DNA of 64,000 nucleotides, taken from the NCBI GenBank assembly GCA_013214355.1, contig JABSSL010000023.1:20633-84632 (forward strand), in the 5' to 3' direction. Origin of the DNA: Saprospiraceae bacterium. GTDB lineage: Bacteria; Bacteroidota; Bacteroidia; Chitinophagales; Saprospiraceae. The position numbers and the translations under genes are program-made. Within the stretch, counting starts at the first letter, position 1. Each line of letters starts with the position of its first letter. The notes below the pieces were generated by a model. The model worked only from the letters and a program-made list of their open reading frames with translations, was not told where the DNA came from and made no database searches. Positions 9,777 to 18,664 of this stretch are shown here, piece by piece.

Positions 9777-12700
9777 TTAAAAGTTTGCTTGAATGCCAAG
9801 AATAAAGGTTCTAGCCTGCGGCAATTGTCCCAGATCAATTCCAAAGGCATTGTTGAAGTTCGCCCCTTGGAATACACTGACTTCTGGGTCGTAACCTTCA
9901 TAATTGGTGAAGGTGAGCAGGTTTTGAGCGCTGATGTAGAAGCGCATACTACTGAGCCAGTCTGTATTGTTAGTGTTGAGCGTATAGCCCAGCGTGACAT
10001 TCTTGAGTCTAATGTAATCTCCATCGTCGATGAATCTGTCGGATGCTCTGGCATTTCGATTAGGGTCACCGGAGATGGCTCTCGGTACATCTGTATTGGT
10101 ATTGGTTGGCGTCCATCTGTTTAGCAGTACATCTTCTCCATTGAATACTCGAGTCATCCCCTGTGTCCAGTAGGCGTAGGCTTTGAAGATCTTATTTCCA
10201 CCAACACCTTGCAGAAAGATCGAAAGATCAAAGTTTTGGTACTCAAAGTTCCCTGTCAAACCAAAAGTATAGGTAGGTATAGGGGAGCCAAGATTGGTTC
10301 GATCATTCGCATCGATTACACCATCTGGTCCGGTAGGATTGCCATTTTCATCATCCGGTCCAGCGATATCCATGAATTTGATATCTCCAGGAGCTGCACC
10401 ATTTTGAGCGGCAATTCCGTCCTTTAGCGATCCATCTGCATTGAAATCATCCTCTTGGAATAAGCGATCAACTTTCCAGCCCTGGAAGAAGTAGATCGCT
10501 TGTCCTTCTTCTACTCTAGTTAGAATGTCTCCTTGCCAGTTGCGTCCATTGATGGGGTTTCCTGTGCCAAGTGAAAGCACCTCATTGTCTTGGGTGGCAA
10601 AATTGGCATCAATGCCCCACTTGAAGGCTTTCTTGCGGTTTTGCACCCCAAGCGTGAATTCTAGACCTGTACTTTCAATGTCGCCAGCATTCACCCGTAC
10701 ATTTCTATCCAATCCTAAAGAAGAGGCTAGGGGCACAGAAAGGAGAATATCTTCGGTGGTATTGACAAAGTATTCCGCACTTAGCGTGATTGCGTCTTCA
10801 AATAGTCCCAGGTCAAATCCAATATTGGTCATAGTGGTTGTTTCCCATTTCAGCGCCTCATTGGCTAAGCCTGGAATGGTTGAGCCAATTACTTGACCAC
10901 TGCCTGGGCCAAAGTTGTAAGTGAATCCAGTTCTGACAGTCGGCTGATACTCGTAGCGGCCCAAGGCATTATTGTTGCCGGTTCTACCCCAACTCGCTCG
11001 TAGTTTAAGATTACTAATATCATTTATGGTATTCAAGAAGGGCTCTCTAGCCATATTCCAGCCGATGGATACAGATGGGAAAATACCCCACTTATTATTG
11101 GGCCCAAACCTTGAGTATCCATCTCTTCGAATGGCAGCTTGTAAGAGGTATTTGCCTTCGTAATCGTAGTTTAATCGCCCGAAATAAGAAACCAAGCCAT
11201 CTTTGAAGGTGCCACCATTTACCACGTCATTATCTACTGCGCCAGGGGTCTGGAGATCATTAGTCAGCTCATTTATACCAGCGCCTCCAAGCGTTTCAGT
11301 AGTGAAATCTTGTACTTCATATCCTGCGATCACACCAAGATTATGACTGCCAAAAGAAGTATTGTAGCTCAGGGTGTTGGTCCAGAGTGGAGAAAAGAAA
11401 GTAGTACGGTTCTCATTCAATTCAGCAAAGGGGCGATTGTGGAATTCTCCGTCAAAAAAAGCGGGACTGAAGCTGAAGTTCCGCCCAAAGGCCAGGTCCA
11501 TTCCAATGGAGGTTCTAAAATGTAGATTTTTAATGATTTCTACATCTGCAAATACACTACCCAGTGCTTTTAAGGTGCGAGAGTTGTTGTCACTCAATAG
11601 TAATACGCGCAGTGGATTCTCTGCATCATTATTATCGATCTGATCCGGGCCATTGAAGCCTCCTAAATTGCCTTCTTCGCGAGGATCTAGATAGGGAGCA
11701 AACTTTGTGACGTGCTCGAAAATACCACGCCCTCCAGAGTTAATGACGTTCGTGCTCTCGGTGAAGCTCATCACCAGGGTTTGTCCTACTTTGACTTTTC
11801 CCCAAAGGAAGTAGTCGGAGTTAAGTCGAACGGAATATCGTTCAAAGTCATTATTCAAGACAATCCCTTGCTGATTCATATAGTTCAGCGAGAATAGATA
11901 GTTACTCGTTTCTGTACCACCAGATATTCCTAAGCTGTAGTTCATAATCGGAGAGCTGCGGAACACTTCATCCTGATAGTCGATATCTGTATTTCGAATG
12001 CTTGCATCGCTGAATCGAGGTGGAACAGGCAGACCACCATTGGTCTGCTGCTCTGTCATAATATCTATATAATTATCGGTGTTGAGTAGGTCGAGGCGAT
12101 TGGCCATACTTTGCGTACCGATGTAGGCATCAAAGCTCAGCTTCGGGGCTCCGGATTTACCGCGCTTGGTCGTGACGAGGATCACACCACCCGCTGCTCG
12201 GGAACCATATATCGCTGCTGCAGAGGCATCTTTAAGCACTTCAATGGATTCGACATCATTTGGATTAATGGCATTCAAACCGCCAGCAGGGATTCCATCG
12301 ATAACGATGAGTGGATTGTTGGTATTAGGAGAAGTCAGTCCTCGAATTCGGATGACTGGATCTTGCCCGGGGGCACCTTGGTTGGTAACTACTAGCCCCG
12401 CTGAACGACCTTGTACAGCTTGTGTAGCGCTAACTACGGGCATAGTGTTAATTTCGTCACTGCTGATTTTATCAATAGCGGAGGTGACGGTTCCTCTTCC
12501 CTGCGTACCATAACCAACTACAATCACTTCATCCAGCGCGGCGACATCTTCTGCCAATTCAACATCAAAGCGAGTTTGATTAGCAATGCCAACTTCGCGC
12601 GTAATGTAGCCAGTGTAAGAAATGACGAGTACCGAGGCGTCATCAGGTACTGCTAAACGGAAACTACCATCCACGTCGGAGACCGTCCCAATACTCGTGC

Positions 12701-13259
12701 CTTTTACCACAATATTGGCGCCGATAAGTGGGTCCCCTGCTTGATCCTTGATGAAACCGGTCAAGATCTTTTCGGCCTTCAGCTTTTTGATCGTTTGGAG
12801 GATCGTTTCAAAATCTTGTTGAGGCTTATTCTTTTGCTTACGTTGTAGACTGAGGGTACCACTTTGCTCTAGCTTCTCTATCTGTTTCAGCTTGCGCTTC
12901 ATCTTACGCATCTTCTTTTGTCCCTTCTTGTTGTCTTTGTAAATGACATAGTACTTGTTGCTGAGTAGTTCGTAGCCGAGTCCAGTCCTGGACATGACAA
13001 TATTGATGGCATTGTCTAAATCCTTGGCTTCAGATAGCTCAAATTTGACCTTGATCCCTTTGAGTAATTCAGCATCGTAGGTGAAGAAGACCTGGTACTT
13101 CTCACTGATTTCTTCTAGAACTTCAGTGATGGGTCTTGCTTCAGGCTGAAGAGAAGCAGGTGTTGGTGCGGCATAGACAGAAATAGGTGGTGTAGCTAGG
13201 CATATTAGCATGAAAGCCAATAAGGTAAGTAGCCAGCCTGTTGGTCGAATTTGCTTCAT
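9777..13259 (-). CDS. SusC/RagA family TonB-linked outer-membrane receptor with N-terminal STN (signal transduction) domain
   Basis: Secretin/TonB N-terminal domain ITEVLEEISEKYQVFFTYDAELLKGIKVKFELSEA; carboxypeptidase-like domain LTGFIKDQAGDPLIGANIVVKGTSIGTVSDVDGSFRL; plug DEVIVVGYGTQGRGTVTSAI; TonB-dependent barrel to the end. Confidence 0.97.
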   Translation of the reverse strand: MKQIRPTGWLLTLLAFMLICLATPPISVYAAPTPASLQPEARPITEVLEEISEKYQVFFTYDAELLKGIKVKFELSEAKDLDNAINIVMSRTGLGYELLSNKYYVIYKDNKKGQKKMRKMKRKLKQIEKLEQSGTLSLQRKQKNKPQQDFETILQTIKKLKAEKILTGFIKDQAGDPLIGANIVVKGTSIGTVSDVDGSFRLAVPDDASVLVISYTGYITREVGIANQTRFDVELAEDVAALDEVIVVGYGTQGRGTVTSAIDKISSDEINTMPVVSATQAVQGRSAGLVVTNQGAPGQDPVIRIRGLTSPNTNNPLIVIDGIPAGGLNAINPNDVESIEVLKDASAAAIYGSRAAGGVILVTTKRGKSGAPKLSFDAYIGTQSMANRLDLLNTDNYIDIMTEQQTNGGLPVPPRFSDASIRNTDIDYQDEVFRSSPIMNYSLGISGGTETSNYLFSLNYMNQQGIVLNNDFERYSVRLNSDYFLWGKVKVGQTLVMSFTESTNVINSGGRGIFEHVTKFAPYLDPREEGNLGGFNGPDQIDNNDAENPLRVLLLSDNNSRTLKALGSVFADVEIIKNLHFRTSIGMDLAFGRNFSFSPAFFDGEFHNRPFAELNENRTTFFSPLWTNTLSYNTSFGSHNLGVIAGYEVQDFTTETLGGAGINELTNDLQTPGAVDNDVVNGGTFKDGLVSYFGRLNYDYEGKYLLQAAIRRDGYSRFGPNNKWGIFPSVSIGWNMAREPFLNTINDISNLKLRASWGRTGNNNALGRYEYQPTVRTGFTYNFGPGSGQVIGSTIPGLANEALKWETTTMTNIGFDLGLFEDAITLSAEYFVNTTEDILLSVPLASSLGLDRNVRVNAGDIESTGLEFTLGVQNRKKAFKWGIDANFATQDNEVLSLGTGNPINGRNWQGDILTRVEEGQAIYFFQGWKVDRLFQEDDFNADGSLKDGIAAQNGAAPGDIKFMDIAGPDDENGNPTGPDGVIDANDRTNLGSPIPTYTFGLTGNFEYQNFDLSIFLQGVGGNKIFKAYAYWTQGMTRVFNGEDVLLNRWTPTNTNTDVPRAISGDPNRNARASDRFIDDGDYIRLKNVTLGYTLNTNNTDWLSSMRFYISAQNLLTFTNYEGYDPEVSVFQGANFNNAFGIDLGQLPQARTFILGIQANF

Positions 13260-13399
13260 AAATCTATGTTATTAATAAGTGAGTCTCATCTTTACAGATA
13301 CTAGTTTCACCGCTGAAATAGGCATCGTATGGCCCATTCAGGAAAAATAAAGTCTCTGTTCTAAATGTTTAACTGTTGCGTTAAGTATGGCTGAGTGTT

Positions 13400-13456
13400 G
13401 GTTCCCCGGATTCAGGGAACCCTCCAACTTTAGGGTCAATAAACGCCTTTATTGAC
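13400..13456 (-). other. Two hairpins between fecR-like and susC-like genes
   Basis: GGTTCCC...GGGAACC (13400-13406/13415-13421) and perfect 9-bp GTCAATAAA-CGCC-TTTATTGAC (13435-13456), just 3' of the FecR stop. Confidence 0.55.
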
Positions 13457-13461
13457 GTTGA

Positions 13462-14463
13462 CTAGTAGACTATCAACTGATTTTCGTTTTGTTCGATTTC
13501 AATATCCAGTGCAAGTTCAAAGGCTTTGATGCAAGTCTCCAAGTCAATTGTTGGTACGCCAGTGGTGATTTTTCGTTTTGCAGTTGATTCACTCTTGAAT
13601 ACTGCTTTGACGCCGTATGTATTTTCAATTTTCTTCATCGCCTCTTCGAGGCTAATATCATCAAACATTAGTGTTCCATCTTTCCAAGAAGTATGTAGGG
13701 CCGAGCGAACGGACTGTTTGGATTCCAGTACCTGATCGATCCGAGCTGAATAGCTGATTAGGTCTCCTGGATTCATCGTCTTTTCGGTCCCATTTTTCAG
13801 TTTCAACTTTACCTTACCTTCTTCCAGCACAACCTGAGTCTTAGCAGCATGGCTATTGACGTTGAAGGCCGTACCCAATACTTCCACCACCAGATCATTG
13901 GTGTGTACTCGGAACTTTGCCCCCGTTTCAGGTTTCTTCTTTACCTTAAAGAAGGCTTCTCCCTCTACCCAAACCTCTCGGGTATTATTGGAATACCATC
14001 GAAGGCTTGAGTTGGCATTGAGTGCCACGGCTGTCCCATCGGATAACTTGATATCAATCTGTTCGCCAAAGGCTGTCTCATAGTAGATTTCCTTGCCCTT
14101 GTTCATACTTTGGAAGACCAGGTATGAGGCGATTAAGACGAGGAAGCTAGCGGCAATGCTCAGCCATCTCCTTCTCGTTTTTTGTTTTTGTTGGGTTAGA
14201 ACTGCTTCATCTAGGTTTTTATCAATTCGCTGATTGAGCAAGTGGAGAGCGTTCTCAACATCTGATTGAGGCAGCTGTTTTGGGTTAAATAAAATCCCGC
14301 TGATCATGATGGCAGCTTCATGTGCCAATTCACGTTTTCCAGGGTTGTTGGCGAGCCACTGGTCCCAATACTCAATATCTTCTGGCCGGGTGCGATTGAC
14401 CCAATTAACGAAAGATTCATCCTGTAAAAAGTCCTCAATCTGAAAGTAATTGTCTTTTTCCAT
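13462..14463 (-). CDS. FecR family anti-sigma factor / transmembrane sensor
   Basis: TM segment WLSIAASFLVLIASYLVF; FecR domain ETAFGEQIDIKLSDGTAVALNANSSLRWYSNNTREVWVEGEAFFKV; C-terminal DUF4974-like region. Confidence 0.95.
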   Translation of the reverse strand: MEKDNYFQIEDFLQDESFVNWVNRTRPEDIEYWDQWLANNPGKRELAHEAAIMISGILFNPKQLPQSDVENALHLLNQRIDKNLDEAVLTQQKQKTRRRWLSIAASFLVLIASYLVFQSMNKGKEIYYETAFGEQIDIKLSDGTAVALNANSSLRWYSNNTREVWVEGEAFFKVKKKPETGAKFRVHTNDLVVEVLGTAFNVNSHAAKTQVVLEEGKVKLKLKNGTEKTMNPGDLISYSARIDQVLESKQSVRSALHTSWKDGTLMFDDISLEEAMKKIENTYGVKAVFKSESTAKRKITTGVPTIDLETCIKAFELALDIEIEQNENQLIVY

Positions 14464-14571
14464 CAGTCGTTTAATCGGAATAGGTTTTGCTTGTAAATGG
14501 CCTATTTGTAATCACGTTCAACCTAATAGACCGGGATTTTAGGTTTTATAACCTCTTTTCGATCAAAAAAT

Positions 14572-15183
14572 TTAAGAAAAGCTCCAAAGGGCTAAGAAAA
14601 GTAGGGAAAAGAAAGCTACAATGCGTTTTAATTTGGCATCCTTTCGTAGCGTTTTGATCGCCTTGTGTAGCGTGTTGGCGGTACCCTGATAGGTAATAGA
14701 AAGTACTTCGGCAATTTCCGAAATACTAAGGTTGTTATAATAGCGCAGGTAGATTACTTCTCTTTGTCGGTTCGGAAGATGGTGCAACATTTCCAGCAAT
14801 ACTTCCTTTTGGAAAGCCTCTACCTCCTGCTTGCTGATGATCTCATCTGCCGAGAAATGGATGTTGGGCTGCCATTGAGCCTCTTGATTTTTGAGCTTAT
14901 TCTGTTTTCGTGATTTTTCGATTTGTCGAAGCAGTTGTCTTCGGTAAGCTTTAAATAGATAGGGTTTGATATTTTCTAGGTTGGCTAGCTGTTCTCTGTT
15001 GTCGTATAGATGAAGAAAGAAACTTTGGAGACTGTCTTCAATAAAGGAGATGTCACCATAGATTTTTAATCCATAATGGTAAAGTGGAGCGTAGTAGCTC
15101 CTGAACAAATTATCCAGTGCTTCTCGGCTGCCGTTCTTGAAGGCAATCCATAATGCTCTATCGGAATGGAAGGCTATGGCCAT
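14572..15183 (-). CDS. RNA polymerase sigma factor, ECF/sigma-70 family
   Basis: Region 2 LFRSYYAPLYHYGLKIYGDISFIEDSLQSFFLHLY; region 4 LPNRQREVIYLRYYNNLSISEIAEVLSITYQGTANTLHKAIKTLR. Start MAIAFHSDRALW at 15183 is preferred over 15234. Confidence 0.94.
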   Translation of the reverse strand: MAIAFHSDRALWIAFKNGSREALDNLFRSYYAPLYHYGLKIYGDISFIEDSLQSFFLHLYDNREQLANLENIKPYLFKAYRRQLLRQIEKSRKQNKLKNQEAQWQPNIHFSADEIISKQEVEAFQKEVLLEMLHHLPNRQREVIYLRYYNNLSISEIAEVLSITYQGTANTLHKAIKTLRKDAKLKRIVAFFSLLFLALWSFS

Positions 15184-15261
15184 GTTTCTGGTTAAATGCA
15201 AGGAAATAATACCGAAGTATTCCTGCGCTCTCAAGAAAAATAGGTAGCGCCTCTATGCGTA

Positions 15262-15292
15262 CTTTCCTGTGCTGTCCTGCGCTTTCCTGTCT
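15262..15292. repeat. Three-copy 10-bp phased tandem repeat (CTTTCCTGTG/CTGTCCTGCG/CTTTCCTGTC)
   Basis: Read directly in the sigma/GntR divergent intergenic region. Confidence 0.75.
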
Positions 15293-15369
15293 TTTTTTAA
15301 AATTCTTGCCTTAAAAGGGTTATATCCACTGATAATTTGGGTCTATAAGGAATAAAAAAAATATTTGGT

Positions 15370-16398
15370 ATGATTTCTTTTCCAAAGATCAATAAAAATT
15401 CTGGTACACCCAAGTATATACAAGTGACGGACTTCCTGCTTAAAGGAATCCAAACCCGCTCCATTGTCAACGGAGAACAGCTGCCTTCTTTGAATATGCT
15501 TTGCAATCATTTGGATATTTCTAAGGATACTGCTGAAAAAGCTTATCGCCATCTAAAGGAAAAAGAATTGATCAATGCGGTCCCCGGAAAAGGATATTTC
15601 ATTAAGTCAGTCCGACCGTCTAGTCACCTGCATGTATTCTTACTAGTAAATCAGCTAAGCGAATGCAAACGAGAAACTTACGAGCATTTTGCAAGGGCAT
15701 TAGGACCAGGCGTGAAGATAGATCTACAGGTATATCATAATGACTTTCAGTGCTTCGAAAAGTGCTTGGAGCAGCTGACGCCTAATTACTCTCACTACGT
15801 GATCACCACCCACTTTGATCGCAAGACCTACGCTGATCAATTTCGCTTGCAGCAGTTATTGAATAGCCTCCCTAAGGATAAACTCATTTTGCTGGATAAG
15901 AAGGTGGAGGGGATTAAAGGCGCCTACAATTCTATTTATCAGAATTTTGAAAAGGATATCTATCAAGGCCTGAAAAGTGCGGCAGACTTATTGGAAAAAT
16001 ATCAGGTGTTGAAGCTTATTTTTCCGGCCTACTCCTATCAAGCACGTGAGATTATCAATGGTTTTCAAAACTTCTGTCTGGAATTTGGATATCGAGGTAA
16101 ATTGGTTCCTAAGGTGGCTAAGGATCAGATGGAAAAAGGAGATGTTTACATCTCTCTCTTGGAAGAGGATTTAGTCTCTGTGGTGCAAAGAATCAAAACT
16201 TCAGAATTTGAGGTTGGTAAAGAGGTAGGCTTGATTTCTTATCATGATAGTCCACTCAAAAGTGTATTACTCGATGGCATTACGGTGTTTACCACTGACT
16301 TTGCCGCCCTTGGCACCACCGCAGCGGAATTGGTACTAGCTAAGAAGTCGGGGCATTTTGAAAACCCATTCCGTTTGATCGTAAGAAACTCCTTGTAA
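15370..16398 (+). CDS. GntR-family transcriptional regulator with substrate-binding-protein-like (LacI-type) C-terminus
   Basis: N-terminal wHTH YIQVTDFLLKGIQTRSIVNGEQLPSLNMLCNHLDISKDTAEKAYRHLKEKELINAVPGKGYFIK; C-terminal GITVFTTDFAALGTTAAELVLAKK resembles periplasmic-binding-type effector domains. Confidence 0.88.
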   Translation: MISFPKINKNSGTPKYIQVTDFLLKGIQTRSIVNGEQLPSLNMLCNHLDISKDTAEKAYRHLKEKELINAVPGKGYFIKSVRPSSHLHVFLLVNQLSECKRETYEHFARALGPGVKIDLQVYHNDFQCFEKCLEQLTPNYSHYVITTHFDRKTYADQFRLQQLLNSLPKDKLILLDKKVEGIKGAYNSIYQNFEKDIYQGLKSAADLLEKYQVLKLIFPAYSYQAREIINGFQNFCLEFGYRGKLVPKVAKDQMEKGDVYISLLEEDLVSVVQRIKTSEFEVGKEVGLISYHDSPLKSVLLDGITVFTTDFAALGTTAAELVLAKKSGHFENPFRLIVRNSL

Positions 16399-16449
16399 AT
16401 GAGGTCGTTTGGGTAGATATGATCAGTCTATAGTTGATAAGACTTCGAC

Positions 16450-16489
16450 CCCTATCCGCTGCCAGGCTTTGGCCTAGCAGCGGATAGGG
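16450..16489. terminator. Bidirectional hairpin between convergent GntR and vWA genes
   Basis: 12-bp perfect arm CCCTATCCGCTG / CAGCGGATAGGG enclosing an inner AGGC-TTTG-GCCT stem. Confidence 0.75.
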
Positions 16490-16515
16490 TAGAGCATGGA
16501 GAGCTTAATGTATTA

Positions 16516-18396
16516 CTACTCTAACTTACGGACCAGCGTTAAAAACTCTTGTCTGTAGCCAAGCTGGTCTTTGCCAGTAGCTGTACTGGCTAGCTGCTGA
16601 ATTTCCGCATAGGACCAATTGGCATAAGAGGAACCTTTTAGCAACAAGCCAAAGCCTGCTACCGAAGCGGCAAACCTAAAACTTTGTGAAGATTCAGACA
16701 GGGGTTTCACCTCCTTAAAAATGGGCATAGACAAAAGTTTACTTTTCTCTTCTTTTGGTGCTTTGAATCTTAGGTAGAGCATCCCTAATTCTTTGTTTGC
16801 GCTTGCTCTTTTTGTCACCATCTGGCGTTGATAAACGGAAGCTTCTCCAGGAGCCTTCCGAATTGATTTAGTGTGTAGTTCTAACTCATAAAGAGCGGTG
16901 ACACTATGCCCCGCACCTAGTTCTCCAGCGTCTTTTTGATCGTTATCAAAATCGGACTTGTCTAGTAAGCGATTTTCATAGCCAACCAGGCGGTAAGATT
17001 TTACCAGCGCGGGATTGAATTCCACTTGAATCTTGACATCCCTGGCAATAGTATATAGGGTGCCGGTCAAGGATTTCACAAATACCTTTCTCGCCTCGCT
17101 TAGGTTATCAATGTAGGCATAATTGCCATCTCCTCGATTGGAAAGTAACTCCAACTTATTGTCTTTTAAATTCTCCATTCCAAACCCCAAGACACTGAGA
17201 AAAACGCCTTGACCTGCCTTCGCACTAATTAATTCTTCTAAATCGCTTTCGCTAGATGAACCAACATTAAAGTCTCCATCTGTAGCAATGATGACCCGAT
17301 TATTTCCATCTTTCAGAAAGCTGGCTTGGGCCGTCTCATAGGCCAACTTGATACCTTCTCCGCCCGCTGTAGATCCCCCCGCCTCCAGGCGGTCCAAGGC
17401 ACTCAATATGGTATCTTTCTGATCTCCCGAGGTAGGCGGAAGAATAAGCCCGGCAGCCCCCGAGTACACGGCAATGCTGACTTGGTCCTGCGGTCGTAAT
17501 TGTTCTACCAGCAGTCTAAAGGCTTGCTTTACTAAAGGAAGCTTATTGGATGCATTCATAGAGCCAGAAACATCCAGAAGAAAAACAAGATTATTGGCTG
17601 GTGTTTCCTCCAAGGGGATCTCCTCTCCTTGAATGCCTATGTGGAGTAATTTGCGGTTTTCGTTCCACGGGCAATCGGAAACCTCCATGATGGTATTAAA
17701 GGGATCTTTTCCAGTAGGCCTTGGGTAGGCATAATCAAAGTAGTTGATCATTTCTTCAATCCGGATACTCCCCTTAGGAGGCTTATTCCCATTATTCAAG
17801 AATCTTCGGACGTTGCTGTAGGAGGCGTGATCGACATCGATAGAGAAGGTGGAAAAGGGTGCATCCCAAGGAGTTTGAGGGGATTGTTCCTCGGTGGCTC
17901 GGTATTCTTCTGTATTGTAAGGTTGCTGAGTCAATGGAACTCCTTGCTCAATTGGATCTGGGTAGATGCTTGCTGGGTTGAGATCATGTATATAGGACTG
18001 TGGGTTCCCTTTATTGCTAAGTCTTGATGGAATACCGGTGGCCACTATTGTCAGGTTTTCCTCGTAGGCAGTGGGGTCAAAGGAGACGATGGTGTCAAAA
18101 CCAATATTTAAAGGCTTTAGCTTGATGTTCAGACTGGTGTCTCCTAGGATTTCAATGGAGAAACGCTCGTAGTTGGGATGGGATACAACAATTCCCTTTT
18201 CCCCTGCGAATAACTCCAATGTAAAGGAACCATCAGTTTCAGTTAAGGTGCCCTGCTGTGTCTCATGAATGAGAATGTGTGCAGAAACCAGTGGCGCATT
18301 GGTGCGCTGATCGGAAACGGTGCCCTTGACGATAGCTTGACTTACACTACTATGGCAATACCATAGCAGTATTAGCAGCATGCAATACTTTTTCAT
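16516..18396 (-). CDS. von Willebrand factor type A domain protein, YfbK-like, with carboxypeptidase-regulatory-like N-terminal domain
   Basis: TPWDAPFSTFSIDVDHASYSNVRRFLNNG, MIDAS LVFLLDVSGSMNASNKLPLVK, RVIIATDGDFNVGSSSESDLEELI; N-terminal KGTVSDQRTNAPLVSAHILIHETQQGTLTETDGSFTL. Confidence 0.93.
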   Translation of the reverse strand: MKKYCMLLILLWYCHSSVSQAIVKGTVSDQRTNAPLVSAHILIHETQQGTLTETDGSFTLELFAGEKGIVVSHPNYERFSIEILGDTSLNIKLKPLNIGFDTIVSFDPTAYEENLTIVATGIPSRLSNKGNPQSYIHDLNPASIYPDPIEQGVPLTQQPYNTEEYRATEEQSPQTPWDAPFSTFSIDVDHASYSNVRRFLNNGNKPPKGSIRIEEMINYFDYAYPRPTGKDPFNTIMEVSDCPWNENRKLLHIGIQGEEIPLEETPANNLVFLLDVSGSMNASNKLPLVKQAFRLLVEQLRPQDQVSIAVYSGAAGLILPPTSGDQKDTILSALDRLEAGGSTAGGEGIKLAYETAQASFLKDGNNRVIIATDGDFNVGSSSESDLEELISAKAGQGVFLSVLGFGMENLKDNKLELLSNRGDGNYAYIDNLSEARKVFVKSLTGTLYTIARDVKIQVEFNPALVKSYRLVGYENRLLDKSDFDNDQKDAGELGAGHSVTALYELELHTKSIRKAPGEASVYQRQMVTKRASANKELGMLYLRFKAPKEEKSKLLSMPIFKEVKPLSESSQSFRFAASVAGFGLLLKGSSYANWSYAEIQQLASTATGKDQLGYRQEFLTLVRKLE

Positions 18397-18664
18397 AAAG
18401 GTTAGTTTTAACAGATTCTGTAAAAGGAAAGGACGAAGAATGCTTTGAGTGAACGGGAGTAGTTTGCGCGTTTACCGGTCTGATAAACCGGGTTTACAGA
18501 TTTGTTGTTGAGAGCAGATATTCTTGCCTTTCCAAGCTAGTATATCATTCTAACGTAAAATGACGGAAAAGAAACACACCGTAGCCTTTTTTATGAAAAT
18601 CCCTGGTATCCAGCTTCCCCTTCCTCATAATATCCGTAATTTTCGGCCTGCTAAAAATATTGTC

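Noticed and set aside
9737-10090. 117-aa minus-strand ORF in another frame at the susC 3' end
   Set aside because: Overlaps the well-supported SusC frame on the same strand and has low-complexity Ser/Thr/Pro-rich content; not credible.
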